Of a stretch of 18,957 bases of DNA, positions 1 to 7,504 are shown piece after piece (the first letter of the stretch is position 1; the number at the start of each line of letters is the position of its first letter). Both the position numbers and the translations under genes were made by a program. The notes under the pieces are model-generated. The model saw only the letters and a program-made list of their open reading frames with translations. It was not told the DNA's origin and did not search any database. Source of the DNA: Planctomycetaceae bacterium (GTDB taxonomy: Bacteria > Planctomycetota > Planctomycetia > Pirellulales > Thermoguttaceae); NCBI GenBank assembly GCA_031267635.1, contig JAIRYX010000110.1, positions 1 through 18,957 of the forward strand, written 5' to 3'.

Positions 1-263
1 TTTTTAGAAGTTCCCTAATATGTGCGAGCTGGATGATCTCGTGCGTTGCGTAAAGGAAATCGTCGAGACGGCGATTGAACATTTCGGACTGACCGGACTT
101 TTGAGAATCGGGACGTGGACGCATTTTGAGTATATTTTGACCAAAATTGCAAGGTTTGTAATAAAAAACAACGAGAAACAGCAAATAACGTTACAAATGA
201 TAACACATATTTGGAGAAGGATAGACGTTACTATAGTATTAAAACCTTTTTTCAGAGATGACT

Positions 264-337
264 AGCTAATCTTTCCGAGCGTCTGGATTTCCGACCTATC
301 CGGGGAGCTAATCTTTCAGAGTGTCTGAATTTTCGAC
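264..337. repeat. Imperfect 32-bp direct repeat, 42-bp period
   Basis: Positions 264-295 and 306-337 are two copies of a sequence beginning AGCTAATCTTTC and ending TTCGAC, with five mismatches and a 10-bp spacer. The copies lie outside any credible gene. They could be a remnant of a larger intergenic repeat. I can assign no function. Confidence 0.6.
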
Positions 338-413
338 ATAACTCCTTAATATATAACGACTAACGTAAAACTTCCACGAACGCTCGCGGGAGATTCGCTA
401 CTCTTTATGAGCG

Positions 414-497
414 ATTTATTCCCGGAAATGAGCTGCTCATTCCCCCGCGGGAGCCGCTCATTCCCCCGCGGGAACGGCTCGGTTCCGCTCCTGAGTG
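414..497. repeat. 21-bp tandem array, four units
   Basis: Units fall at 414-434, 435-455, 456-476 and 477-497. The two central units are near identical (GCTCATTCCCCCGCGGGA plus three bases), and the outer two are degenerate. Each central unit contains the palindrome CCCGCGGG. Because the period is 21, the minus strand reads as a heptapeptide repeat resembling PRGNERL. That ORF has no start or RBS support and is probably a by-product. A second intergenic array in this window, at 4517-4600, has the same period. Confidence 0.75.
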
Positions 498-545
498 ACT
501 CTCGCCGGCTGACGGCGAATGTAAACAGGGCATGGACGGACGTCA

Positions 546-707
546 ATGACCAAGGCGATGATCATGTTTCCGGCACAGAGAAAGAAAAACATCATGCAAG
601 ACGAACAATCGGAACAACATCAAACGCACCTCGCGCAACCTGCCTCCCGTGCGTTAAACGACTCCCTATACCTCGCCAAAATATTGAATGCGATTGCGAT
701 TGGTTGA
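546..707 (+). CDS. Doubtful small ORF (53 aa)
   Basis: An ATG-initiated frame of 53 codons ends at TGA 705-707. The translation is moderately protein-like, with a basic N-terminus, a Gln-rich middle and a hydrophobic end (SLYLAKILNAIAIG). No Shine-Dalgarno sequence precedes it and I recognise no family. It converges on the minus-strand gene ending at 731. It may be a degraded gene fragment or chance. Confidence 0.15.
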   Translation: MTKAMIMFPAQRKKNIMQDEQSEQHQTHLAQPASRALNDSLYLAKILNAIAIG

Positions 708-730
708 AGAGGGAAGGACTCCTTTTACCC

Positions 731-3700
731 TTAAATCTCTTTTGTGGTTTTCTGTCTATAATAAGCGGCAAGGTCTTTTGCAAAATCAATTTCGTCCTCC
801 GCGTTTTGGTTGGTCGCATCATCAAAGAACGCATTGTAATCCGTTCGCTGGCGTTTGTTTTGTATTTGATCCGCAATTAACGTCTGCAGTAAAGTTTCTT
901 CCTCCGCGAATAGTTCTTCCGACGGATTCGCGGGGTCTTCCGCTTGCGGGAGAAGAGAAAATTGCGTTAACGGTTCATTTTGGCGAGACAACAAAATCGA
1001 ATTGGACGGGATGTAAATCTTTTGATCGGCTTTGGCAAGTATGTTGTACTTTTCATCCGGCGTTGGCGATAACGTGATTTCGTCGGAAAGCTCAGGAACT
1101 TTTGTCCGGCTTGTTCCGTTTCCAACCGATACAATCGTAACCTCGTTGAAATCCGCCATCGTGTAAGAAATAGAATGTTGCGAGTTTGTCGCGGTAACAT
1201 ATCCCGGCTGACAATCGTAGAAATCGCCGGGGCGTGAATTGATGAGAAGAATCTTATTATCGGTATCGTCATGATTGATTGCTATAAGCGTTTCGGGATT
1301 CCAAACCCGATAAACAGACGTCGCGTCAATTCGGTCGGCTTTTTGCTCGCCGATAACTATTATGCTGTTATTTTCGCCATAAATTTTTGTTAAATCACCG
1401 CCGCCGCTTAAAGTGTACGTATCGACCGTTTGGAAATTCCGCAATTCAATATGAAAACGATCGCCTTCAAAGGAAACACGATTCGACTGCAACGTGAAAA
1501 TATCTTTCGACGGCAAATCATAAATTGTTCCGGCATTGTTGTCGCCTTCGGCTGTTACGATCACTTCTTCCACGCCAATCGTTCGATAAACGCGGGTTGC
1601 GGTTACGAGAATCGCATTTCCGTTTTCAAAAGTGAATCGACTGTTTCCGCCGTCGGCAACCAAACGCACGCTGTCGTAAGTTTCTTGTCCGGTGATAATA
1701 ATTGTTTCCAAGCCGGTAATTTTGATGGGAACATGATCAATAATGAGATACTCGTCACTCGGATTGTTTTCGCCGCCGTTTTCCGGTATGACTTCCAACG
1801 GTTCGTCCCGCGTGCCGCCGCCGATAATGTTCAACGAGTCGTTTGAATCCACGTTTCCGAGAACAATCTGCTCGTATAAATCTCGCGAAAGATACAAATA
1901 AAGACCGTTATTACCGACTCGCACACTGTCTCCCGTGGTGAAATCAATCAAAAACTCATCCGGAGAATCCGTATTGCCGAGAATTTCAAAACCATTGTCA
2001 ATGTTTCGTATCACTTGCCCCATTCGCGTGCTGACAATTCCAAGCGGCAAATCCACGTCCGCTGTTTCAATTTTGACAAGATAACTTAACCCGGCAACCA
2101 CGTCGAAATCCAAATGTTGTTTGCCGTTAATGGACGTCGAAAAAACAATCGGCGTTAAATCCGCTCTGTAAGTTGAACCTTCGTAAATAACAATCTTCGC
2201 GCCTTCGGGAAACGCCATTCCGTCGAGATTATTAAACTCGCCGTCCCACGTAACCCGTCCGTTGTACATCGCTTCAAACGAATACAACCATCGCCGTCCG
2301 TCTTCAAACGCGTAATCCTCGCGTTCCCATTTTGCAACACATCCGAGAGCCGTTACGCGGTCGTCGTCAAGAATCGTACCAACCGCCGTACTCTGCACAA
2401 GTTGAACGTTTGTTGCGTTCAAAACGACAAGCGAGAAATCGCGGTCGTTTTTCGCATCGTAGTCCGCATTAATTTTAACGATAATTTCCGCCGTCGTTTG
2501 CTCCGCCGTGAGAATCAGAGTTCCGTTTTCGATAGGCGTATAATCAATATTTTCAACGGCGGAACCGGCGACAGTCGCGTAATTCACTTCCACTGATTGA
2601 CGCGGCGTTTCGCTCAACTGCACGGTGAAAATCATATCAGTCGTGCCGTTGTCGCCTTCGATCACCTTCACATCTTCAACAAACATATCGGGAAGATACA
2701 CCGCATCGAGTTTTAGCGAAGTGCGCGCCACATTGCTGGTCGTAAAACCGTTCGACACAACGACGTCAATCGTCCGCAGTTCGAGACTCGGACGTTCCAA
2801 CATATTTTGGTAACGAAGCGTTTTCAAAACTGTCGTATAATCCGCCACGCTTGCCGTGCCGCTAATGACTAAAATACCGGTAGCGGAATCGTATTGCGTT
2901 GCTAACCCGGTTCCGCGAGTATCGGCAAGAAGCATTTCGTAATTGCCGTCGTAACGGTTATTGAGCGTAACAATCACATAAGAAAGTAATCCTCTCGAGC
3001 CGCCGGTCAAAATCACATCACTCGACGCAAGCGGCATCGACGACTCGGTTTCCAAATACGACACATTATAATTAACGCCTTCGCTCGCGCTATCAAGATC
3101 AATAATCGGCTTGATTTCGCCGCGATCTTGCGGAGTGAAATCCGCTTTGACATTTTGACCGTCAATAATGACAACTTGCGTAATCGGTTCCGCGAACTCC
3201 GTGCCGGACGCTGTCACGGTGTAAATTCCGTTTTCAAGATATTGCTGATACGCCCCTGCGGTGGAAGCCGTCAATTCGCAAACGACTGTATCGCCTTTTT
3301 TGACGGTAACGAGCGTTTCGCCCAAACCTTCGCCTGCGTTATAATAACCGTTTGCGTCGAAATCCATGTAAGTTACGCCAACCAAATAGCCGCCGTTTTG
3401 TAACTCGCCTTCGGAAGTCGTGTCGGCAAAATCAATGGTAACCACCCAAGGACCGAAATTCGAAACTCCGTTGGGAACTTGCATCAGTCCGATTCCCATA
3501 CTTTGCAAGTTCGGGTTCATGACGTTGTTCCGATGTTCGTGCGACGAAACGCCAAAATCAATGACAAGAAATTCATGCAAAAACGACGCTACGCTGCTAT
3601 AGCCATTTTCTTCCGGCTGCAACCCATAAGCGTAGATATTTTCAGCGCAGTAAGTCGCGTCTGGTATTGCTTGCAGGATTCGGTCTTGCCAATGCGTTTC

Positions 3701-4084
3701 GCCGTTCAAATTGTGACTTTGTGATTTTTGACTGATCATCAATTCCGTATGCGCTTCAGCAATGATGGAAAGGGTATTATTCCACGCTAACGGCGCAACG
3801 GCGGTAAGTTTCGCAAATTCGTCGCGAAGTTTATTGATAGTCGGATAAGAGTAGTGTCCCGACTTAAAATCGGACGTAATGCGGGAATCGTTAGCGATTC
3901 CATTTTCAATATCGCTAAAAATTCGCATTAATTCTCCTTGCGGATCAACTCTCATGCGGTTAATTCGCTCAAACAATTCAATTGCTTCCGGCGATGGATC
4001 AAAGACCGTATTGACAGAAAGTAATTCCCGACTCTCAAGTACCTCAAGAGTGAGATGACGAGTTTTCTGGAAAAAATGAGACAT
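731..4084 (-). CDS. Secreted multidomain surface protein: planctomycete LESRELLS N-terminus, CAP/SCP, SdrD-B-like, Calx-beta
   Basis: The product has 1117 residues. Residues 10-24 carry the LTLEVLESRELLS motif, a variant of the LEPRxLLS signature at the N-terminus of many large exported planctomycete proteins. Residues ~36-222 form a CAP/SCP domain: H124 in HNLNGE, AENI at 147-150 and HEHRNNVMN at 182-190 are its signature segments. Residues ~231-318 look like an SdrD/Cna-B Ig-like fold containing a Ca-binding-type loop (DFDANGYYNAGEGL). Residues ~323-460 resemble a cadherin-like repeat. Residues ~465-576 are a Calx-beta domain ending in GTILDDD. The rest is beta-rich, and the final ~90 residues are acidic and probably helical. 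GAGGA lies four bases before the ATG. A role in adhesion or the cell envelope is inferred. The gene is divergent from the ATP synthase operon. Confidence 0.88.
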   Translation of the reverse strand: MSHFFQKTRHLTLEVLESRELLSVNTVFDPSPEAIELFERINRMRVDPQGELMRIFSDIENGIANDSRITSDFKSGHYSYPTINKLRDEFAKLTAVAPLAWNNTLSIIAEAHTELMISQKSQSHNLNGETHWQDRILQAIPDATYCAENIYAYGLQPEENGYSSVASFLHEFLVIDFGVSSHEHRNNVMNPNLQSMGIGLMQVPNGVSNFGPWVVTIDFADTTSEGELQNGGYLVGVTYMDFDANGYYNAGEGLGETLVTVKKGDTVVCELTASTAGAYQQYLENGIYTVTASGTEFAEPITQVVIIDGQNVKADFTPQDRGEIKPIIDLDSASEGVNYNVSYLETESSMPLASSDVILTGGSRGLLSYVIVTLNNRYDGNYEMLLADTRGTGLATQYDSATGILVISGTASVADYTTVLKTLRYQNMLERPSLELRTIDVVVSNGFTTSNVARTSLKLDAVYLPDMFVEDVKVIEGDNGTTDMIFTVQLSETPRQSVEVNYATVAGSAVENIDYTPIENGTLILTAEQTTAEIIVKINADYDAKNDRDFSLVVLNATNVQLVQSTAVGTILDDDRVTALGCVAKWEREDYAFEDGRRWLYSFEAMYNGRVTWDGEFNNLDGMAFPEGAKIVIYEGSTYRADLTPIVFSTSINGKQHLDFDVVAGLSYLVKIETADVDLPLGIVSTRMGQVIRNIDNGFEILGNTDSPDEFLIDFTTGDSVRVGNNGLYLYLSRDLYEQIVLGNVDSNDSLNIIGGGTRDEPLEVIPENGGENNPSDEYLIIDHVPIKITGLETIIITGQETYDSVRLVADGGNSRFTFENGNAILVTATRVYRTIGVEEVIVTAEGDNNAGTIYDLPSKDIFTLQSNRVSFEGDRFHIELRNFQTVDTYTLSGGGDLTKIYGENNSIIVIGEQKADRIDATSVYRVWNPETLIAINHDDTDNKILLINSRPGDFYDCQPGYVTATNSQHSISYTMADFNEVTIVSVGNGTSRTKVPELSDEITLSPTPDEKYNILAKADQKIYIPSNSILLSRQNEPLTQFSLLPQAEDPANPSEELFAEEETLLQTLIADQIQNKRQRTDYNAFFDDATNQNAEDEIDFAKDLAAYYRQKTTKEI

Positions 4085-4196
4085 AATTTCCTCACACCGC
4101 TATGGAATTATTGATGTAAAAGAATGCAAACCGAAACGACGACAAGTGTTATTAAGCTACCCCAATTGAGCCACAGACCAAAAAGCAATCGGTACT

Positions 4197-4226
4197 ATTA
4201 TACTTTGGTGTTAGACAAAATTGCAA
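4197..4226 (-). promoter_or_regulatory. Candidate promoter of the LESRELLS-protein gene
   Basis: Read on the minus strand, TTGCAA (4226-4221) is followed after 18 bp by a perfect TATAAT (4202-4197). The start codon lies about 110 bp downstream. The -35 match is partial, so this is a candidate only. Confidence 0.4.
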
Positions 4227-4516
4227 GCGGAAAAAGTTCCCTAAAATAATGTTTTTTGTCCAAATACCATTTATTTCTGTGAAAAAGTAAAAACATGAGA
4301 GATTGTCGCAATTGAATGGATTAACTCATGTTACGCATAGCAGTGAACATTCAGGACACACCCGCGTCCAGATTTTTCTCTCGGACGCCGGCTCGCGGGG
4401 CTCCGACGTCCCATCGGAGACGGCAATTCTTGGTTTTTGGGGTTTATTTTCTCGAAATTCTTTATTGATAAGGGTTTAGGGAACGTCCCGAAGTCAGTTT
4501 GGGAACTCCCAACGTC

Positions 4517-4600
4517 GGTTATTGGCTTCAATAATTCATTTATTGGCTTCAATAATTCGGTTATTGGCTTCAATAATTCGGCGATTGACTTCAATAATTT
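4517..4600. repeat. 21-bp tandem array, four units
   Basis: Units at 4517-4537, 4538-4558, 4559-4579 and 4580-4600 share the core ATTGGCTTCAATAATTC. The first and third are identical, the second differs at two bases and the fourth is more diverged. On the minus strand the array reads as the heptapeptide repeat ELLKPIT, but the enclosing frame has no other sign of coding. The array lies inside the inverted-repeat-bounded element. Confidence 0.8.
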
Positions 4601-4608
4601 GCGTTGGC

Positions 4609-4671
4609 GGCGCCGACATTTCGGTTTATGACGCCAAATTTTACGTTCGCGACGTCAAATTTCCGGTTTCC
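4609..4671. repeat. Degenerate 21-bp tandem array, three units
   Basis: Units at 4609-4629, 4630-4650 and 4651-4671 share a pattern close to GACGYCAAATTT followed by a T/C/G-rich tail. They follow the preceding array after an 8-bp phase shift and keep the same period, which suggests a related amplification process on a different sequence. Confidence 0.5.
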
Positions 4672-4982
4672 GTCGCTCGCTCGAAGAAATACGAGGGACT
4701 CTTGGGACTTTGAGGGGTCGTTTTTTGATTTTTGAGCATCTGCGTAACGTGAGTTAAAATAAACAAAATGCTGTTTTCGTTACTTAGTAGCCACACGGAA
4801 CCTAGCGCGGCAAAACAAAAAGACACACTACTTTGCTTACTTTGTACCAGAAACATAACAGGTTGTTAAATAACAGGTTATATCGAGCTTTATGATATTT
4901 TCCCTGTGAATATGTCATCCTCAATGTCGTTACAAAATAGTTTTTGAAAAAATTTTTCTGATGTATGTAAATTTAGTCCCGC

Positions 4983-5011
4983 TTGACAATATTTCCCAGA
5001 TCGGCTAATAT
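4983..5011 (+). promoter_or_regulatory. Candidate sigma70-type promoter, distal, ATP synthase operon
   Basis: A consensus -35 TTGACA (4983-4988) and a -10 TAATAT (5006-5011) are separated by exactly 17 bp. This implies a 5' leader of about 130 nt before the first operon gene at 5151. Confidence 0.6.
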
Positions 5012-5052
5012 ATTTGATATAAATTTATTGATAATTATTTGACGAATACGTT

Positions 5053-5082
5053 TTGAACTGTCCGATTTTGAATGAGTATAAT
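5053..5082 (+). promoter_or_regulatory. Candidate sigma70-type promoter, proximal, ATP synthase operon
   Basis: TTGAAC (5053-5058) and a perfect TATAAT (5077-5082) are spaced by 18 bp and lie about 70 bp before the first ATG of the operon. Together with the distal candidate this suggests tandem promoters. Confidence 0.55.
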
Positions 5083-5115
5083 GTCATGTTCTGTGAGAAA
5101 TATAAATTTTTGCGG

Positions 5116-5135
5116 CAAAAGTAAAAATACTTTTG
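5116..5135 (+). promoter_or_regulatory. Leader hairpin before the first atp gene
   Basis: CAAAAGTA (5116-5123) and TACTTTTG (5128-5135) form a perfect 8-bp stem around an AAAA loop. The hairpin covers an alternative TTG start at 5133, which favours ATG 5151 as the true start. It could affect translation or mRNA stability, or be chance in AT-rich DNA. Confidence 0.35.
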
Positions 5136-5150
5136 AGTCGATTTTTCAAA

Positions 5151-5444
5151 ATGCAAGAAAACGAAAAAAAATCAATCCTGCCTGATTTCCCACCGGAAGA
5201 AAAACTTCAAAATCAAAACAAAATCCCGCAACAAGATAATGAAAACTATGCCCGTTCGCCAATGATGATTGGTTATATGTGGGCGATGAACGTGACAAGT
5301 GCGGCGATTGAAATGGTAGTTCCGATTGTGATTGGCGTTTGGCTCGACAATAAATTTCATACAAAGCCGCTTTGTATTTTGATTGGGTTGTTTCTCGGTA
5401 TGGCGATTATGTTGATTCATTTGATAAAATTTGCAAAAGAGTAA
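5151..5444 (+). CDS. AtpZ/AtpI-family small membrane protein (ATPase_gene1 type)
   Basis: A 97-residue protein with a polar, Gln/Asn-rich N-terminus (1-35) and two hydrophobic helices at about 42-64 and 72-92. The second half of helix 1 reads VIGVWLDNKF and is followed by a proline turn and a glycine-rich helix 2, the usual layout of AtpZ-type proteins encoded first in many atp operons. The family is linked to Mg2+/Ca2+ supply or c-ring assembly. I chose ATG 5151 over the in-frame TTG 5133 because a perfect hairpin overlaps the latter. The Shine-Dalgarno sequence is weak either way. An AtpI-like gene follows after 109 bp. Confidence 0.75.
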   Translation: MQENEKKSILPDFPPEEKLQNQNKIPQQDNENYARSPMMIGYMWAMNVTSAAIEMVVPIVIGVWLDNKFHTKPLCILIGLFLGMAIMLIHLIKFAKE

Positions 5445-5553
5445 TTAAGGAATTAACCATAGAGACATTGAGATTCTTTTGTGAAAATCAAAGTTCGGGC
5501 AATAATTCCAATCCCGTAAACAACGAAAAATTTTTTAATTTTGTGGTTATAAA

Positions 5554-5907
5554 GTGCGTATTTTGATTTCCGGAGCGACAGTTGTTGCGGTTGGCGTGAT
5601 AATTCAATTGGCATGCCGAATGATTACCGGAAATGAAATTGCGTGGAGATATATTGTATTATTCGGCGGCGTGATGTTTGCAAGCGGCGTGTTGTCCGTT
5701 GTCCTGATATCGGTGTTTTCCTCGCAAAAACAACAAAACGCTATCGCATATTTCGGCGGAATGTTTTTTCGCATGACTTTAACGATGATCGTTGCAATTG
5801 CGATATTATTCACGCACGAAAAAATCGATACAAATAAACCATTAATTGTACTTGCGATGTTTTATTTAGCAATGTTGCCGGTCGAAGTTTGGACGGTAAT
5901 TAAGTAG
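5554..5907 (+). CDS. atpI: ATP synthase subunit I-like membrane protein
   Basis: A 117-residue, very hydrophobic protein with four predicted membrane helices (about 2-24, 29-53, 65-86 and 95-115). It sits between the AtpZ-like gene and atpB, where subunit I is normally encoded. Subunit I proteins help assemble the c-ring. The frame opens only after a TAA at 5536-5538 and its only credible start is GTG 5554; no clear ribosome binding site precedes it. Sequence alone is not diagnostic, so the call rests on topology, size and position. Confidence 0.65.
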   Translation: MRILISGATVVAVGVIIQLACRMITGNEIAWRYIVLFGGVMFASGVLSVVLISVFSSQKQQNAIAYFGGMFFRMTLTMIVAIAILFTHEKIDTNKPLIVLAMFYLAMLPVEVWTVIK

Positions 5908-6000
5908 CAGACTTCAGTATTGTTTTTCAATGAGCGTCAAGCTATGGCAAGCCAATACTCGCCTGAAAACTATCGCTTAAAGAAAAATTTACGGGACTGA

Positions 6001-6028
6001 TTGTCAAAGCAAAATTGCTCGATATAAT
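6001..6028 (+). promoter_or_regulatory. Candidate internal promoter before atpB
   Basis: TTGTCA (6001-6006) and TATAAT (6023-6028) are spaced by 16 bp, inside the 257-bp gap between the atpI-like gene and atpB. It could drive the structural subunits separately from the two accessory genes. The spacer contains the small inverted repeat AGCAA/TTGCT. Confidence 0.45.
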
Positions 6029-6164
6029 GACGTAACTTTGTATTGACCTGTTATTATTTTTACTATGAGGTTGTGCAAAACAAAGGTAAATAAATCGCAA
6101 CGAAAAATATTGTGAAGTTACGCAAAATGACAGACAATAGAAAAGCATGTGTTGAGGAACAATT

Positions 6165-6998
6165 ATGAATATGGCGGAAATTACCGAACATATTGTTCAC
6201 CATGTGAAAGACCCAAAAACGATTGAATATGGTTTCGGCGAGGTTGTTTTGCCGTCTTTCAATACGCCGTTTGGGACATTTCAACTCACTCGCTATATGC
6301 TGATTGAAGTGTTAGTCGCTGTGATTTTACTTGTCTTGCTTGTTCCGTTCGCGCGGGCTGTAAAAACGGGAAAGCCGCCGAAAGGTCGTATTTTCAATAT
6401 GCTTGAGGCAATGCTCCTTTATTTTCGCGATGAAGTCGTGCGTCCCGCAATTGGCGATAAAAAAACGGCGGATCGTTTTTTACCTTATATTTGGACGCTT
6501 TTCTTTTTCGTTTTAACTTGTAATTTGTTTGGACTTGTGCCGTTTTTCGGTTCGCCGACCGGTTCTCTTGCGATTACCGCTGTGGTGGCTTGTGCAACAT
6601 TTGTTGTAGTCATCGGTTCCGGTATGAGCAAGTTCGGCGTGATCGGTTATTGGGCGGGACAAGTGCCGCATATGGATATTCCGTTCGGACTCGGTTACAT
6701 TCTCAAACCAATGATTTTTGTGATAGAAGTTTTTGGTTTGTTAGTCAAACATTTTGTGTTGGCTATCCGTCTTTTAGCGAATATGTTTGCCGGTCATACT
6801 GTGATTGCTGTGTTTCTTTCATTCGTGGTGATGCGTGAAGTTGTGGTTCACACACATCTTTGGGTGCCGGTTGCCGGAGCGAGTATCGGAATGATCGTTT
6901 TTATGAACATGCTTGAATTGCTGGTTGCGTTCCTTCAGGCATATATTATTTCGTTTTTGTCGGCGTTGTATATCGGCATGGCTGTTCATCAACATTAA
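6165..6998 (+). CDS. atpB: F1Fo-ATP synthase subunit a
   Basis: Subunit a forms the proton half-channels beside the c-ring in the membrane. The 277-residue product has the expected series of hydrophobic helices. It contains the diagnostic segment AIRLLANMFAGH at 200-211, whose Arg202 corresponds to the essential stator arginine. The last helices carry ELLVAFLQAYI at 251-261, with Glu251 and Gln258 at conserved positions. GAGGA ends six bases before ATG 6165. The length is normal for the family. It is first of the canonical a-c-b-delta-alpha order and is followed by atpE. Confidence 0.97.
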   Translation: MNMAEITEHIVHHVKDPKTIEYGFGEVVLPSFNTPFGTFQLTRYMLIEVLVAVILLVLLVPFARAVKTGKPPKGRIFNMLEAMLLYFRDEVVRPAIGDKKTADRFLPYIWTLFFFVLTCNLFGLVPFFGSPTGSLAITAVVACATFVVVIGSGMSKFGVIGYWAGQVPHMDIPFGLGYILKPMIFVIEVFGLLVKHFVLAIRLLANMFAGHTVIAVFLSFVVMREVVVHTHLWVPVAGASIGMIVFMNMLELLVAFLQAYIISFLSALYIGMAVHQH

Positions 6999-7132
6999 CA
7001 TTTAAGGTGGCAGAGGGGCAGGTATCGGATACCGGTTTCCGTTTTGTTGCCTTTTTACAAATATTTACAATTTAACTATCCATGAAGCATCAAAAATTTT
7101 CGTGGAGAAAACAATTTAACTCACTCTGCAAA

Positions 7133-7147
7133 AGGAGATTTTCCGTG
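7133..7147 (+). promoter_or_regulatory. Ribosome binding site fixing the atpE start
   Basis: AGGAGA (7133-7138) lies six bases before GTG 7145. The upstream in-frame ATG at 7082 has no such signal, and starting there would add a basic 21-residue stretch ahead of the signal sequence. The GTG start is therefore preferred. Confidence 0.8.
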
Positions 7148-7459
7148 AACAAATTTGCAAAAATCGCGTTGTTTACCCTCGTTTTGGTTCTGATTTGTAC
7201 ACCGGTTGCGGTGTTCGCACAAGATGCTAATCCCGTATCTGAAAATCCTGCCGCAACCGCTTTCACACTGAGTGCTATTGGAGCAGGTCTCGTGTTGATT
7301 GGAGCCGCTTACGGTATCGGTAAAATTGGTTCCGCCGCTGTGGAATCAATGGCTCGTCAACCGGAAGTTGCCGGACGTATTCAAACCGCGATGATTCTTG
7401 CCGCTGCTCTTGTCGAAGGGGCTGCCATGTTCGCACTCGTGATTTGCTTGTTGAAGTAA
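7145..7459 (+). CDS. atpE: F1Fo-ATP synthase subunit c with N-terminal signal-like extension
   Basis: Subunit c builds the rotor ring. From GTG 7145 the product has 104 residues, longer than the usual 70-90. Residues 1-25 resemble a cleavable signal peptide (basic start, hydrophobic core, VFA before QDA). The mature part has two helices (~38-62 and ~78-101) joined by a loop with the conserved RQP (71-73). Glu91 in LVEGAAMF is the ion-carrying carboxylate. The Gln and Ser/Thr ligands typical of Na+ rings are not evident, so proton coupling is inferred. Confidence 0.95.
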   Translation: MNKFAKIALFTLVLVLICTPVAVFAQDANPVSENPAATAFTLSAIGAGLVLIGAAYGIGKIGSAAVESMARQPEVAGRIQTAMILAAALVEGAAMFALVICLLK

Positions 7460-7504
7460 GATAACGATATTGTTTCGCGCGGCAGCGTTTTTGAAACGTG
7501 ATGT

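Larger units (their letters stand above)
1..545. other. Gene-free left edge
   Basis: I see no convincing gene here. The open frames on both strands have low-complexity or repeat-derived translations, no good ribosome binding site and no family I recognise. The stretch holds two repeat structures listed separately: a 32-bp direct repeat at a 42-bp period and a four-unit 21-bp tandem array with GC-rich palindromic cores. It lies downstream of the large minus-strand gene that ends at 731. Confidence 0.6.
4321..4757. mobile_element. MITE-like element with 17-bp terminal inverted repeats
   Basis: The left end TTAACTCATGTTACGCA (4321-4337) is the reverse complement, with one mismatch, of the right end TGCGTAACGTGAGTTAA (4741-4757), enclosing 437 bp. 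No transposase is encoded inside. The interior holds a hairpin (CTCCGA 4401-4406 with TCGGAG 4414-4419) and two 21-bp-period arrays. A third copy of the end sequence occurs alone at 14713-14729, so the motif is dispersed. I could not see a clear target-site duplication; the repeats begin and end in TTAA. It could instead be a non-mobile dispersed intergenic repeat. Confidence 0.5.
4085..5150. other. Long divergent intergenic region
   Basis: About 1.07 kb separate the divergent surface-protein gene from the ATP synthase operon. I see no real gene; the open frames here (for example minus 4331-4594 and plus 4437-4713) mostly translate repeats. The region holds a minus-strand promoter candidate, a MITE-like element with internal 21-bp repeats, a 15-bp-period duplication of ATAACAGGTT (4855-4864 and 4870-4879), two plus-strand promoter candidates and a leader hairpin. 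Confidence 0.7.

Noticed and set aside
414..497. CRISPR array
   Set aside because: Units are contiguous at 21 bp with no spacers, and no cas gene is visible.
711..730. Terminator of the large minus-strand gene
   Set aside because: AAGGACTCCTT is a near-palindrome with a 1-base centre and no T tract in the right direction; too weak to call.
407..880. Plus-strand open frame of 157 codons
   Set aside because: Its first part translates the 21-bp array and its second half runs antisense through the 3' end of the large minus-strand gene. It has no ribosome binding site and no family resemblance.
4331..4594. Minus-strand frame with ELLKPIT heptapeptide repeats
   Set aside because: The repeat follows from the 21-bp DNA period; the rest is low complexity and the frame lies inside the inverted-repeat element without start signals.
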